Below the pieces are notes generated by a model. The model did not search any database. It was not told the DNA's origin and worked only from the letters and a program-made list of their open reading frames with translations. The position numbers and the translations under genes are program-made. From Rhodoplanes tepidamans (GTDB lineage: Bacteria; Pseudomonadota; Alphaproteobacteria; Rhizobiales; Xanthobacteraceae), in the NCBI RefSeq assembly GCF_030813915.1, contig NZ_JAUSUJ010000009.1, positions 1-64,000 of the forward strand: a stretch of DNA of 64,000 bases, written 5' to 3'. This document shows positions 30,171 to 41,073 of this stretch, in pieces. How positions within the stretch are numbered: the stretch's first letter is position 1; every line of letters begins with the position of its first letter.

Positions 30171-32192
30171 TTACGTGCCGATCCTGCCGCCGCCGCGGCG
30201 CGTGACGGCGACGACCGACGGGCGCGGCGGCATGCCGGCGGAGAAGTCGGGCCAGCGGGTCGCCGGAGCCTCGAAGGTGGCGGGCGGGGCGTTCGGATCG
30301 CCCTCGTCGGACTCGCCCGGATGCTGGACGGCGACGAACAGGGTCTCGTCGTCGGGGCCGAACACCGGGCCGCACATCTCGGCGCCGACCGGGCAGCGGA
30401 AGAACAGCTTCGAGGCGCCGCGCAGCGGCCCCTCGGTCTCCAGCCCCCAGACGCCGTCGGTGCGGCCGGTGCGGCGCGCCGCGTTGCCGTCGGTGGCGAT
30501 CCACAGCCGGCCCATGTGGTCGACGGCGCAGTTGTCCGGCATGCCGAACCAGCCGTCGCGGCTGGTCGCCGGATGGAAGGTGGCGCCGACCGCGGCGATC
30601 GCCGGGTCGCCGCAGCGCACCAGGACGTCCCACGTGTAGCGCGCCGCCGCGTGGTCGCCGTCCGGCGGCGTCATCTCGACGATGTGGCCGAACGGGTTGG
30701 CGCCGCGCGGATTGGCGGCGTCGGTGTCGTCCGCCCGGCGCTTCGTGTTGTTGGTCAGCATCACGTAGACCTTGCCGGTCCGCGGGTCGGCCTCGACGTC
30801 CTCGGGCCGGTCCATCCGGGTGGCGCCGAGCAGGTCGGCGGCGCGGCGCGCCTCGATCACCACGTCGGCCTGGCTGTGGAACCCGTTGGCGGCGGTCAGC
30901 GGTCCTTCGCCGTGGACGAGCGGCAGCCAGTCGACCGTCCCGTCGGCATTGTAGCGGGCGACCGACAGCGTGCCCTCGTCGAGCAGGTCGCGGCTGGCGG
31001 CGGCATCGCCCGGCCCGAAGGGGCGGGCCGTGACGAAGCGGTAGACGCGCTCGAACACCTCGTCGTCGCCCGTGTAGACGACGACGCGGCCGTCGCGATT
31101 GACCAGCACATAGGCGCCCTAGTGCTTGAAGCGGCCGAGCGCGGTGCGCTTCTTGGGCGTCGAGGCGGGATCGAACGGATCGATCTCGACGATCCAGCCG
31201 AAGCGGTTCGCCTCGTTCGGCTCGCGGCCGACGTCGAAGCGCTCGTGGAAGCGGGCCCAGCCGACCCAGTTGCCGGGCACGCCGACGCGCGCGTGGCTCT
31301 TCGCCTCGGGATGGCCCTCGGGCAGGGTGCCGCCGAAGTAGCCGTGGAAATTCTCCTCGCAGGTGAGCCAGGTGCCCCACGGCGTGATGCCGCCGGCGCA
31401 GTTGTTGATGGTGCCGAGGACGCGCCGGCCGGTCGGGTCGGCGGTCGTCTGCAGGCGCGGGTGGCCGGCGGCCGGGCCGAAGACGTCGATCGGGGTGGTC
31501 GCGTCGATGCGGCGGGCGAAGCGCGAGCCGTCGACGACGCGCCATTTGCCGTCGTCGCCGCGGCGGATCTCCAGCACCGAGCCGCCATGCGCCGCCATCT
31601 CGATGTCGACGAGCGCGCGCGTCATGCCCTCGAAGCCGACGCTGCGCAGGTCCTGCCGGCCGAGGCCGGGGAACATCAGCTCCTCGTTGGTGTACTCGTG
31701 ATTGACGACGAGCAGCCCGTGGCGCGCCGGGTTCTCGGCGCCCGGCATCGGGATGTAGCCGAGATAGTCGTTGTTGTAGCCGAACTGCCGGCGCTGGGCG
31801 TCGGCGCTCTGGTTCATGGGATCGAAGGGCGGGGCGCCGGGCAGCACCGGGTCGCCCCAGCGGATCAGCACGTCGGCGTCGTGGCCGTCGGCGACGTGGT
31901 GGCGCTCGTCGACGCCGGCCGGAACCTCGGCGAAGGCGAAGCGGGAGACCGGGGCAGGGGCGGCGTCCGCGGCGGCCGGTGCGGCGCCGGGCGCGGCCGG
32001 CCCGGCGGGCGCCTCGCCCTGCGCCGCGGCCAGGCCGGGCAGCGCCATGATGGCGGTGACGCCGAGCGCACCTTTCAGCAGGTCGCGGCGGCCGAAGCGG
32101 GCGGCGATCACGTCGCCGAGCGTCGGCAGGTCGGTCGGGCTGCGCCCGACATCGTCGGATGCCTCGTAGGCCTGGGCACGGGTCTGCGGCAT
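30171..32192 (-). pseudogene. PhoX family phosphatase (DUF839) interrupted by an in-frame amber codon
   Basis: PhoX enzymes are Tat-exported Ca/Fe-dependent alkaline phosphatases. The first 357 codons (start MPQTRAQAYEAS) include the twin-arginine signal FGRRDLLKGALGVTAIM, NEELMFPG, CEENFHGYFGG and the WVGWARFHERFDV segment. Codon 358 is TAG (31119-31121). Reading straight on in the same frame, the protein continues [20 protein letters not shown] to a TAA at 30171, giving a full-length PhoX of about 673 codons. Family members usually have FKHEGA here, so a single GAG to TAG change explains it. Downstream codons look intact ([20 protein letters not shown]). An upstream start 13 codons earlier is possible. 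Confidence 0.85.
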
Positions 32193-32296
32193 GGCGGCGG
32201 CTCGTCTCGCAGTGGACCGGATGAGCCGCATCGTACCGGGAGAATGCCGCAGCCGGGTGACGACGCGCCGTCGCAGGCCGGCCGGGCCGGGCCCGG

Positions 32297-33097
32297 TCAG
32301 CCCGGGCGGGCCCAGGCGAAGCAGCCGGCCACGATCGTGCCGCCGACATAGCGGGCGCCGTGGCCGTAGAGGCGCAGGGCCTGCAGCCGGTCGTCCATCG
32401 CGAAGGCCCACAGCTCGCCCGAGCGGTCCGACCAGACGAGCCGCGCGTCGACGGCGGCGGCCGCCTGCGCCACGGTCTGCGGCGTGGCGCCTGGCCCGAA
32501 CCAGACCATCACCGGGGCGAGATCGGGCGGCGGGCGGGCCGCCACGGCGCCGGCGCCGAGCACGGCCGCCGCCAGCACGGCCGCGGCGGCGCGTCCGTGC
32601 GGCGCGCCGGGCCCGGGCGCCGCGCCGGGCGCGGGCGGGCGGCGCCGCAGCAGCAGCCCGGCGGCGATCGGCAGCAGCCCGAAGGCGACCAGCCAGCCGA
32701 TGTCCCAGGGGAGCGGCTCGGCGACGTCCATGCGCAGCCGGTGGATCGCCAGCACCCAGTGGAACAGCACCGCGTCGACCACGTGCCAGGCGCCGAAGCC
32801 GATCAGCAGGTCGGCGACCAGGCCGCGGCCGGCCCCGGCCGCGTCGAGCGCCGCGCGGCCGCGCCACAGCAGCCAGCCGCCGGCGAGGGCGATCGCGTAC
32901 ATCAGCGCGTGGAAGAGGCCGTCGGCCAGCACCTGCACCCGGACGTCGCGGAACGGCGCGGCATCCACGCCGAGCAGCAGATGATGCCACTGCAGGATCT
33001 GGTGCAGCAGGATGCCGTCGTAGAAGCCGCCCAGCGCGAAGCCGAGCAGCCAGCCGGACCAGCGGAGACGACGGGACGGTGCGGCGATGGCGGTCAT
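32297..33097 (-). CDS. DUF2243 membrane protein
   Basis: A 266-residue inner-membrane protein. Seen: WSGWLLGFALGGFYDGILLHQILQWHHLL (the DUF2243 signature with multiple His), DGLFHALMYAIALAGGWLL, GAWHVVDAVLFHWVLAIHRLR and a fourth helix before a Pro-rich loop. The C-terminus (about 205-266, MVWFGPGATPQTVAQAAAAV) is soluble and unlike the core, possibly an extra domain. Function unknown; conserved His residues in the membrane suggest metal or heme binding (inference). Downstream of, and same strand as, the OhrR-like regulator. Confidence 0.8.
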   Translation of the reverse strand: MTAIAAPSRRLRWSGWLLGFALGGFYDGILLHQILQWHHLLLGVDAAPFRDVRVQVLADGLFHALMYAIALAGGWLLWRGRAALDAAGAGRGLVADLLIGFGAWHVVDAVLFHWVLAIHRLRMDVAEPLPWDIGWLVAFGLLPIAAGLLLRRRPPAPGAAPGPGAPHGRAAAAVLAAAVLGAGAVAARPPPDLAPVMVWFGPGATPQTVAQAAAAVDARLVWSDRSGELWAFAMDDRLQALRLYGHGARYVGGTIVAGCFAWARPG

Positions 33098-33204
33098 GCG
33101 GGGCGAACGCCGAGCCGTCCGCCGACGTTCCGGCCGGCGGTCGGCGCGACCGTCGGCGACCGGACCTCCCGGACGGGCCCGGGTGGAGCGCCGGTGCCGC
33201 CCGG

Positions 33205-33708
33205 TCAGCGCCGCAGATGGCGGTCGAGGGCGTCGCGCAGGCTGGTGATCTCGGCCTTCAGGCGGTGGGCGTCGGCAGCCGTCAGGCCGGACGCCTGGGC
33301 GATGCAGCCCGGGATGTGGGCCGCCTTGTCGCGAAGCGCCCGCCCGGCGGCGGTGAGCGTCACCCGCACCTGCCGCTCGTCCTCGGGGTCGCGGCTGCGC
33401 GCCACATGGCCCGACGCCTCCAGCCGCTTGAGCAGCGGCGTCAGGGTCGAGGAGTCGAGGAACACCGCCTCGCCGAGCTGCCCGACCGTCTGGCCGTCGC
33501 GCTCCCACAGCAGCACGAGCACCAGGTATTGCGGGTAGGTGAGGCCGAGCGGATCGAGCAGGGACTTGTAGACGCGGCCGAAGGCGTGGCTCGTCGAGTG
33601 GAGCGCGAAGCACAGGAACTCGTCCCGCCCCAGCGCATGGCTGACGGCCGCGGTCGGATCCGGGGTCGGGGCGGGGGGCGTGTCGGGGGACTGGTGTCGG
33701 GGCGGCAT
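33205..33708 (-). CDS. OhrR-like MarR family redox regulator
   Basis: A 167-residue winged-helix repressor. The segment [20 protein letters not shown], with Cys33, followed by [19 protein letters not shown] and [19 protein letters not shown], is the OhrR pattern; the Cys is the peroxide-sensing residue in OhrR. Start at MPPRHQSPD; upstream codons read through operator DNA. Divergent from a Tat-exported alpha/beta hydrolase rather than from ohr, so the regulon may differ from the usual organic-hydroperoxide one. Likely autoregulated through palindromes overlapping both promoters. Confidence 0.88.
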   Translation of the reverse strand: MPPRHQSPDTPPAPTPDPTAAVSHALGRDEFLCFALHSTSHAFGRVYKSLLDPLGLTYPQYLVLVLLWERDGQTVGQLGEAVFLDSSTLTPLLKRLEASGHVARSRDPEDERQVRVTLTAAGRALRDKAAHIPGCIAQASGLTAADAHRLKAEITSLRDALDRHLRR

Positions 33709-33730
33709 CGCGGGCTCACTCGATCGTAAC

Positions 33731-33759
33731 AATATAGATCGCGCGCGATCTGATCGCAA
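33731..33759 (-). promoter_or_regulatory. ohrR-like gene promoter with 16-base palindromic operator
   Basis: On the minus strand TTGCGA (33754-33759), 17 bases, TATATT (33731-33736). Between and overlapping them lies a perfect palindrome AGATCGCGCGCGATCT (33736-33751). Confidence 0.65.
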
Positions 33760-33763
33760 GCGC

Positions 33764-33818
33764 TTGACTCGGTCGCGGCGTCCGGACATATAGATCGCAC
33801 GCGATTAGATCGCGCGAT
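33764..33818 (+). promoter_or_regulatory. hydrolase promoter with second operator copy
   Basis: TTGACT (33764-33769), 17 bases, CATATA (33787-33792). The -10 overlaps a second copy of the operator, AGATCGCACGCGATTA (33792-33807), and a third short palindrome ATCGCGCGAT (33809-33818) follows. The ATATAGATCGC segment recurs 56 bases from the first copy. Confidence 0.65.
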
Positions 33819-33843
33819 ATATAAATCGATCCGAGAGGACGTC

Positions 33844-34899
33844 ATGACCCCCGACACCCCCGACACCCCCGACACCCCCGACCCTGCCGATCCCGAAAGC
33901 GACGGCGACCCCCGTCTGTCCCGTCGCGGTGCCCTGCTGGCCGGGACGGGCGCCGCCCTCCTGGCCGCAGGAACGGCCGCCGCCGGCGCCGCCCCGTCCG
34001 CCACCCCCGTGCAAGCCCCCGTGAACGCCACCCCCCGAAAGCCGCAAGGAGCCCAGAGCATGACCACCCGGACCGCGAGCACCATCACCACCCGCGACGG
34101 CGTCGAGATCTACTTCAAGGACTGGGGCCGCGGCCCGGCGGTCGTGCTCAGCCACGGCTGGCCGCTGTCGTCGGACTCCTGGGAGGCCCAGGCGTTCCAC
34201 CTCGCCGCCAACGGCTTCCGGGTGGTCACCCACGACCGCCGCGGCCACGGCCGCTCCAGCCAGCCGTGGGACGGCAACGACATGGACCACTACGCCGACG
34301 ATCTCGCCCAGGTGATCGAGGCGCTGGATCTGCGCGACGTCTCGCTGTTCGGCTTCTCCACCGGCGGGGGCGAGGTCGCCCGCTATGTCGGCCGCCACGG
34401 CACCGGCCGGGTGGCACGGCTCGGCCTGATCTCGGCGGTGCCGCCGCTGATGCTGAAGACCGACGCGAACCCGGGCGGGCTGCCGATCGCGGTGTTCGAC
34501 GGGCTGCGCGCGGCGAGCGTCGCCGACCGCTCCAAGCTCTACCGCGACATCGCGAGCGGGCCGTTCTTCGGCTTCAATCGGCCGGGCGCCGCGGTGTCGC
34601 AGGGGATGATCGACTCGTTCTGGCTGCAGGGCATGCAGGCCGGCCACAAGAACGCCTACGACTCCATCGCGGCCTTCTCGGCGACCGACTTCACCGAGGA
34701 CTTGAAGAGGTTCGACCGGCCGACCCTGATCGTCCACGGCGACGACGACCAGATCGTGCCGATCGACGCCTCGGCGCGCGCCGCCAAGGCGCTGGTGCCG
34801 CACGCGGTGCTGAAGGTCTATCCGGGCGCCCCGCACGGCCTCGCCGACACCCACAAGGAGCAGCTCAACGCCGACATCCTGGCGTTCCTGAAGAGCTGA
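33844..34899 (+). CDS. Tat-exported alpha/beta hydrolase (non-heme chloroperoxidase-like)
   Basis: A 351-residue protein. N-terminus: four Thr/Pro-Asp repeats ([12 protein letters not shown]), then a twin-arginine signal [19 protein letters not shown] (25-43). The mature part is an alpha/beta hydrolase of the cofactor-free haloperoxidase/perhydrolase group: [15 protein letters not shown], nucleophile Ser172 in FGFSTGGGE, Asp in HGDDDQIVP and His in GAPHG. Such enzymes are esterases with perhydrolase activity; the physiological substrate is unknown. Controlled by the divergent OhrR-like regulator (inference). The repeat-rich leader could vary in length without changing frame. Confidence 0.85.
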   Translation: MTPDTPDTPDTPDPADPESDGDPRLSRRGALLAGTGAALLAAGTAAAGAAPSATPVQAPVNATPRKPQGAQSMTTRTASTITTRDGVEIYFKDWGRGPAVVLSHGWPLSSDSWEAQAFHLAANGFRVVTHDRRGHGRSSQPWDGNDMDHYADDLAQVIEALDLRDVSLFGFSTGGGEVARYVGRHGTGRVARLGLISAVPPLMLKTDANPGGLPIAVFDGLRAASVADRSKLYRDIASGPFFGFNRPGAAVSQGMIDSFWLQGMQAGHKNAYDSIAAFSATDFTEDLKRFDRPTLIVHGDDDQIVPIDASARAAKALVPHAVLKVYPGAPHGLADTHKEQLNADILAFLKS

Positions 34900-34909
34900 T
34901 CACGACACG

Positions 34910-34936
34910 AAAAAGGGGCGCCCCGGAGGGCGCCCC
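34910..34936 (-). terminator. glnA terminator
   Basis: Read on the minus strand: GGGGCGCCC / GGGCGCCCC stem with 4-base loop followed by TTTTT, 66 bases past glnA. The same hairpin may also act on the convergent hydrolase but has no T-run on that side. Confidence 0.85.
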
Positions 34937-35002
34937 TGACTCGTCGTTCGACTTGGATCGTTCGACGCGGATCGTGACCGACGATCGCGCCAGCCGCGGG
35001 CG

Positions 35003-36412
<1,410 letters not shown>

Positions 36413-36472
36413 AGATGCGTCCTTTGCTTTGCGAGCGTTACGAAAGACCCAGGGGTTCGGCCAACCCCGGGT

Positions 36473-36886
<414 letters not shown>

Positions 36887-37196
36887 CCGCACCCGGCGAC
36901 GTTTTCCGCGCCCTCCGCAAGCAATTGACGGCGCCGACCCGGGGTCCGGCCGTGTCGACCCCGGGGTGCGCGCCCAATTCCTGGGCGATCTGCTTATAGA
37001 ATGTGCAGGTACTGCCCGCCAAGCGTCTCCGACGGGGCCCGGGCGGGGGTCGGACGGTGCCATGGTAGCCTGGCGGCGGCGGTTCGACTCCGTTTCGGGC
37101 GGCGTGCTGAAATCTCGCCCATCGACGCTGTCCCGTCATGACGGCGGGCTAAGCCGAAGCTATGATGCGATACCTCCGACGTGTGACGGTCCCGCC

Positions 37197-38747
37197 ATGC
37201 CTGCCGCTGCGAGCGCGCTGCTGACCACGGTCGAGATGGGCGAGGCGGATCGCCTGACGATCGCGTCGGGCACGCCCGGCATCGTGCTGATGGAGAACGC
37301 CGGCCGGGCCGTCGCCGACGCGGTGGCGCGGCGCGATCCGCCGGGCAGTCGGGTGGCGGTCGTCGCCGGCCCCGGCAACAACGGCGGCGACGGCTTCGTC
37401 GCGGCGCGGCTGCTCGCCGAGCGCGGCTTCCGGGTGACGCTGCTGCTGGTCGGGTCCCCCGACAGGCTGAAGGGCGACGCCGCCGCGGCGGCGGCGCGCT
37501 GGACCGGGCCGGTCGTGCCGGCCGCGCCGGAGGCTCTCGCCGGCGCCCATGTCGTGGTCGACGCGCTGTTCGGCGCCGGCCTCGACCGGCCCGTGGAGGG
37601 CCTGCCCCGGGCGATGATCGAGGCGATGAACGCCGCGGCCGGGCAGGGCGCCCGCGTGGTCGCCGTCGACCTGCCGAGCGGCATCAACGGCACCACCGGC
37701 GCCGTGATGGGCGTCGCCGTCACGGCCGAGGAGAGCGTCACGTTCTTCCGCGGCAAGCCGGGCCACTGGCTGCTGCCGGGCCGGCTGCATCGCGGCCGGC
37801 TGACCGTCGCCGACATCGGCATCCCGGATGCCGTGCTGGCGACGGTGCGGCCGCGCTGCGTCCTGGTCGACGCGGATTTCGCGCGCGAGGCCGTGCCGGT
37901 GCCGCGGCTCGCCGGCCACAAGTACAGCCGCGGCCATGCCGTCGTGGTGTCGGGCGGCGCCTCGACCACCGGCGCGGCGCGGCTGGCGGCCCGGGCGGCG
38001 CTGCGGGCCGGGGCGGGGCTGGTCACGCTGGCGTCGCCGCCGGACGCCATGGCCGTCGTCGCCGCCGCGAGCCTCGCCGTGATGGTGCGGGCCGTGGACG
38101 GCGCCGCGGCGCTGGCCGACCTCCTCGCCGATGCGCGATTCAACGCCGTGGCGCTCGGCCCGGGACTCGGGGTGGGGGCCGCGACTCGCGACCTGGTGCT
38201 CGCGGCGCTCGCGGGGCCGCGCGCCGTGGTGCTCGACGCCGACGCGCTGACCAGCTTTTCGGGCGCTCCCGAGGATTTGTTCGCTGCGCTGCGCAAGCGT
38301 GCCGGCCAGGCCACGGTCCTGACTCCGCACGACGGGGAGTTCTCCAGGCTGTTCGGGCACTTGGACGCGGTTCGTGAGGCCCCGTCGAAGCTCGACCGGA
38401 CGCGGGCCGCGGCCCGCGCCGCGGCGGCCGTGGTGCTGTGCAAGGGGGCCGACACGGTGATCGCGGACCTTGACGGGCGGGCCGCGATCAACACCAATGC
38501 GCCGGCCCATCTCGCGACTGCGGGAGCCGGCGATGTGCTCACGGGGATCATCGCCGGCCTGTGCGCCCAGGGGGCCGGCGCCTTCGAGGCGGCCGCGGCC
38601 GCCGCATGGCTCCACGGAGCGGCGGCGACCGAGGTCGGACCGGGGCTGATCGCAGAGGATCTTTCCGAAGCCATGCCGAGTGTTTACGCGCGTCTGTTCG
38701 ACCCGCTCGCGGCCCCTCGGGCCGCCCGCGCGGGAGGGCTCCGATGA
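37197..38747 (+). CDS. nnr: bifunctional NAD(P)H-hydrate epimerase / ADP-dependent dehydratase
   Basis: Repairs damaged NAD(P)HX. A 516-residue fusion. N-terminal epimerase half (YjeF_N): GIVLMENAGRAVADAV, VVAGPGNNGGDGFVAARLLAERG, VDALFGAGLDRPV and VDLPSGI. C-terminal dehydratase half (carbohydrate-kinase fold): GHAVVVSGGASTTGAARLAA, VLTPHDGEFSRLFG and NAPAHLATAGAGDVLTGIIA (nucleotide site). Start at MPAAASALLTTVEMGEADR. Divergent from glnB, a placement seen in other alphaproteobacteria. Confidence 0.95.
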   Translation: MPAAASALLTTVEMGEADRLTIASGTPGIVLMENAGRAVADAVARRDPPGSRVAVVAGPGNNGGDGFVAARLLAERGFRVTLLLVGSPDRLKGDAAAAAARWTGPVVPAAPEALAGAHVVVDALFGAGLDRPVEGLPRAMIEAMNAAAGQGARVVAVDLPSGINGTTGAVMGVAVTAEESVTFFRGKPGHWLLPGRLHRGRLTVADIGIPDAVLATVRPRCVLVDADFAREAVPVPRLAGHKYSRGHAVVVSGGASTTGAARLAARAALRAGAGLVTLASPPDAMAVVAAASLAVMVRAVDGAAALADLLADARFNAVALGPGLGVGAATRDLVLAALAGPRAVVLDADALTSFSGAPEDLFAALRKRAGQATVLTPHDGEFSRLFGHLDAVREAPSKLDRTRAAARAAAAVVLCKGADTVIADLDGRAAINTNAPAHLATAGAGDVLTGIIAGLCAQGAGAFEAAAAAAWLHGAAATEVGPGLIAEDLSEAMPSVYARLFDPLAAPRAARAGGLR

Positions 38748-38974
38748 GGGGCGCTCGCCCCCGCGGCCCGGCCGCCGCTCCTGTCCGGAGCGTCGGGACG
38801 GACCCCGGTCCGGAGCAGAAATCGGTGGCGACACGGACCGTTGGCTCATCCTTGCCATAATTGGTCGGTGGATTCCCTGGTGCGAGGTCTGGGGACCCTC
38901 GCCACCGGGGCAAGTCCGGACGTCGTCGGGGGCGACGACCGTTCGGGGGGTAGCTGGGTTTCGGGAGGCGGTGG

Positions 38975-40249
38975 ATGGCCATTCTGCAAACATTGTTGGA
39001 GACGGGGGACCAGGTCCCGCACGGCGCCTGCATGGGATGGCGGCCCGAGCTGATCTCGCTCCACGTCGTGTCCGACGTGATCATCGCGGTGTCCTATCTC
39101 TCGATACCGATCGTGCTCGCCGTCTTCGTATCGCGACGGCCGGACATGATGTTCGGCTGGGTCGCCTGGGCCTTCGCCATCTTCCTGGTCGCCTGCGGTC
39201 TCTCCCATCTCCTCGACATCTGGACGGTCTGGTACCCGCACTTCGCCGCCGAAGGTCTCGTCAAAGCCCTCACCGCCGTCACCTCGCTGGCCACCGCCAT
39301 CGTCCTCTGGCCGCTCCTCCCCAAGGCCCTGAAGCTTCCCTCCTCCGACGAGCTGCGCCGCGCCGTCGAGGCGCTCCGCCTGCAGATCCGCGAGCGTGAT
39401 CTCGCCCTCAAGGCGCTGGAGCGCGAGCGCGAGGAGCGCCGCCGCGCCGAGGACATGCTGCGCCAGGCCCAGAAGATGGAGGCGATCGGCCAGCTCACCG
39501 CCGGCATCGCCCACGACTTCAACAACCTGATGACCGCCGTGATCGGCAACCTGGAGCGCGCCCGCCGGCTGCTGCCCCAGGACGGCTCCCGCCAGCTCGC
39601 CCGGGCGATCCGCGGCGCCGCGCTCGGCGCCGAGCGGGCCGGCGTGCTGACCCACCGCCTGCTCGCCTTCGGCTGCCGCCAGCCGCTCGCCCCCAGCGTC
39701 ATGAACGTCAACGACGTGCTCGAGCACCTCGCCGACACGCTGCGCCGCACCCTCGGCGGCACCATCCGGGTGGTCTCGAACTTCACCTTCGACCTGTGGC
39801 CGACCCGGGTCGACGCCGACGCCCTGGAGAGCGCGATCCTCAATCTCGCGGTCAACGCGCGCGACGCGATGCCGGAGGGAGGCAACCTCGTGATCACCAC
39901 CCGCAACGTCGCCGCCGGCGACGGCCTGATCGCCGAGCTCGGCCTCGCCGCCGGCGACTACATCGAGATCGGGCTCGCCGACACCGGCATCGGCATGGCC
40001 GAGGAGGTGGCGAGCCGCGCCTTCGAGCCGTTCTTCACCACCAAGCCGGTGGGCGAGGGCTCCGGCCTCGGGCTCAGCCAGGCCTACGGCTTCGCCGTGC
40101 AGTCGAACGGCACCGCGGTGCTCGACAGCACCCCGGGCGAGGGCACCACGGTCCGGCTCTACCTGCCCCGGGCCCAGGTCCCGGCGGCGTCGGTGGCGAC
40201 CCGCAGCTTCGCGTCCGGACTTCTGACGAACGCCGCGGCGTGTCCATGA
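38975..40249 (+). CDS. histidine kinase with ethylene-receptor-like membrane sensor
   Basis: A 424-residue kinase. Residues about 25-115 form three membrane helices strikingly like the ethylene-binding domain of plant ETR1: HVVSDVIIAVSYLSIPIVL (Asp34) and FLVACGLSHLLDIWTVWY (Cys74, His78). Asp-to-Cys is 40 residues and Cys-to-His is 4, identical to Asp25/Cys65/His69 of ETR1, the latter two being copper ligands there. Next is a coiled coil (125-165), a phosphoacceptor domain with His180 in GIAHDFNNLM, and an HATPase domain (NLAVNARDAMPEGG, DTGIGM, GSGLGLSQAYG). There is no GAF domain between sensor and kinase. Stop overlaps the receiver gene by four bases. Ethylene binding is inferred, not shown. 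Confidence 0.88.
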   Translation: MAILQTLLETGDQVPHGACMGWRPELISLHVVSDVIIAVSYLSIPIVLAVFVSRRPDMMFGWVAWAFAIFLVACGLSHLLDIWTVWYPHFAAEGLVKALTAVTSLATAIVLWPLLPKALKLPSSDELRRAVEALRLQIRERDLALKALEREREERRRAEDMLRQAQKMEAIGQLTAGIAHDFNNLMTAVIGNLERARRLLPQDGSRQLARAIRGAALGAERAGVLTHRLLAFGCRQPLAPSVMNVNDVLEHLADTLRRTLGGTIRVVSNFTFDLWPTRVDADALESAILNLAVNARDAMPEGGNLVITTRNVAAGDGLIAELGLAAGDYIEIGLADTGIGMAEEVASRAFEPFFTTKPVGEGSGLGLSQAYGFAVQSNGTAVLDSTPGEGTTVRLYLPRAQVPAASVATRSFASGLLTNAAACP

Positions 40250-40644
40250 GCCAGCAGCAAGCCATCGGCGGCGTCACCGTCCTGATCGTCGAGGACGAGC
40301 CGCTCGTCCTCGACATGATCTCCCAGGAGCTGACCGACCAGGGGTTCGCGGTGCTGGAGGCCGACACCGCCGAGGCGGCGCTGTCGATCATCGAGAGCGG
40401 CCAGACCGTCGACGTGCTGTTCACCGACATCCGCCTGCCCGGCGAGATGGACGGCTGGCGGCTCGCCGCCACGGTGCGCGAGCAGAAGCCCGAGCTGCCC
40501 GTCATCTACGCCACCGGCTACACGGTCGAGCGCGCCTCCCAGGTGCCCGGCAGCGTGTTCCTCAAGAAGCCCTATCGGCCCTCCGCCATCGCCGAGACGA
40601 TTCGCAGCCTGATGGGCGGCAACGGCAGCGCCGGCGCCGCCTGA
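40246..40644 (+). CDS. single-domain response regulator (receiver only)
   Basis: A 132-residue receiver with no output domain. Acidic pocket in VLIVEDEPLVLDM (15-18), phosphoacceptor Asp61 in LFTDIRLPGEMDGW, and the conserved Lys in FLKKPYRP. Its ATG overlaps the kinase stop (ATGA), so the pair is a coupled two-component system. Output must come through protein-protein contact, phosphorelay or the kinase itself; no effector gene follows. Confidence 0.92.
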   Translation: MSQQQAIGGVTVLIVEDEPLVLDMISQELTDQGFAVLEADTAEAALSIIESGQTVDVLFTDIRLPGEMDGWRLAATVREQKPELPVIYATGYTVERASQVPGSVFLKKPYRPSAIAETIRSLMGGNGSAGAA

Positions 40645-40696
40645 CCGGCCGGCCGGGACCGCCGGGCGGCCGCGACGGCCGGGGGCGGGGAGAGCC

Positions 40697-40780
40697 CCGG
40701 GCGCCCCGTGCCGGGCCCCGCATCCCGGGCGCCCCAGGCCGGGCGCCCCGTATCGGGCACCCATGTCGGGCTCCCGCATG
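40697..40780. repeat. degenerate GC-rich tandem repeat
   Basis: About six units of 13-15 bases with the core CGGGCGCCCC, varying at the 3' end (GTGC, AGGC, GTAT, ATGT). Lies between the response regulator and tRNA-Leu. No coding sense; origin unclear. Confidence 0.5.
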
Positions 40781-40900
40781 GCCCGCGACCGTGCCCTGCG
40801 GCACCGCCGGGCAGCCGGTGCCCATTTTTTGTGATGCGCCGGCGGGGGAGCGTGATATAAGCCCGCCCGCTCGGAGGATCGGCAGGCCGAGCGGCCCCAG

Positions 40901-40985
40901 GCGGGCGTGGCGGAACTGGTAGACGCGACGGATTTAGGTTCCGTTGACGAAAGTCGTGGGGGTTCAAGTCCCTCCGCCCGCACCA
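40901..40985 (+). tRNA. tRNA-Leu (anticodon UAG)
   Basis: Acceptor stem GCGGGCG (40901-40907) pairs with CGCCCGC (40975-40981), followed by A and an encoded CCA. Anticodon arm ACGGA-TTTAGGT-TCCGT gives anticodon TAG, reading CUN leucine codons. A long variable arm (TGACGAAAGTCGT region) and GGTTCAAGTCC T-arm confirm a class II tRNA-Leu. Confidence 0.97.
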
Positions 40986-41073
40986 CGCCGAGGCTCGCTG
41001 CCGCCGGACCGACCGGGCGACCGCGCGTGGCGCGCGACCGCCCTTGATTATCACCATACGAGACTGACCCGAC

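Noticed and set aside
36971-36987. NtrC enhancer site upstream of glnB
   Set aside because: The inverted repeat CGCCCA-N5-TGGGCG has a longer spacer and different half-sites from known NtrC boxes; kept only as a remark.
38853-38870. A sigma-54-like sequence before the histidine kinase (TTGGCTCATCCTTGCC)
   Set aside because: The GG to GC distance is one base too short for a sigma-54 promoter, whose spacing is strict.
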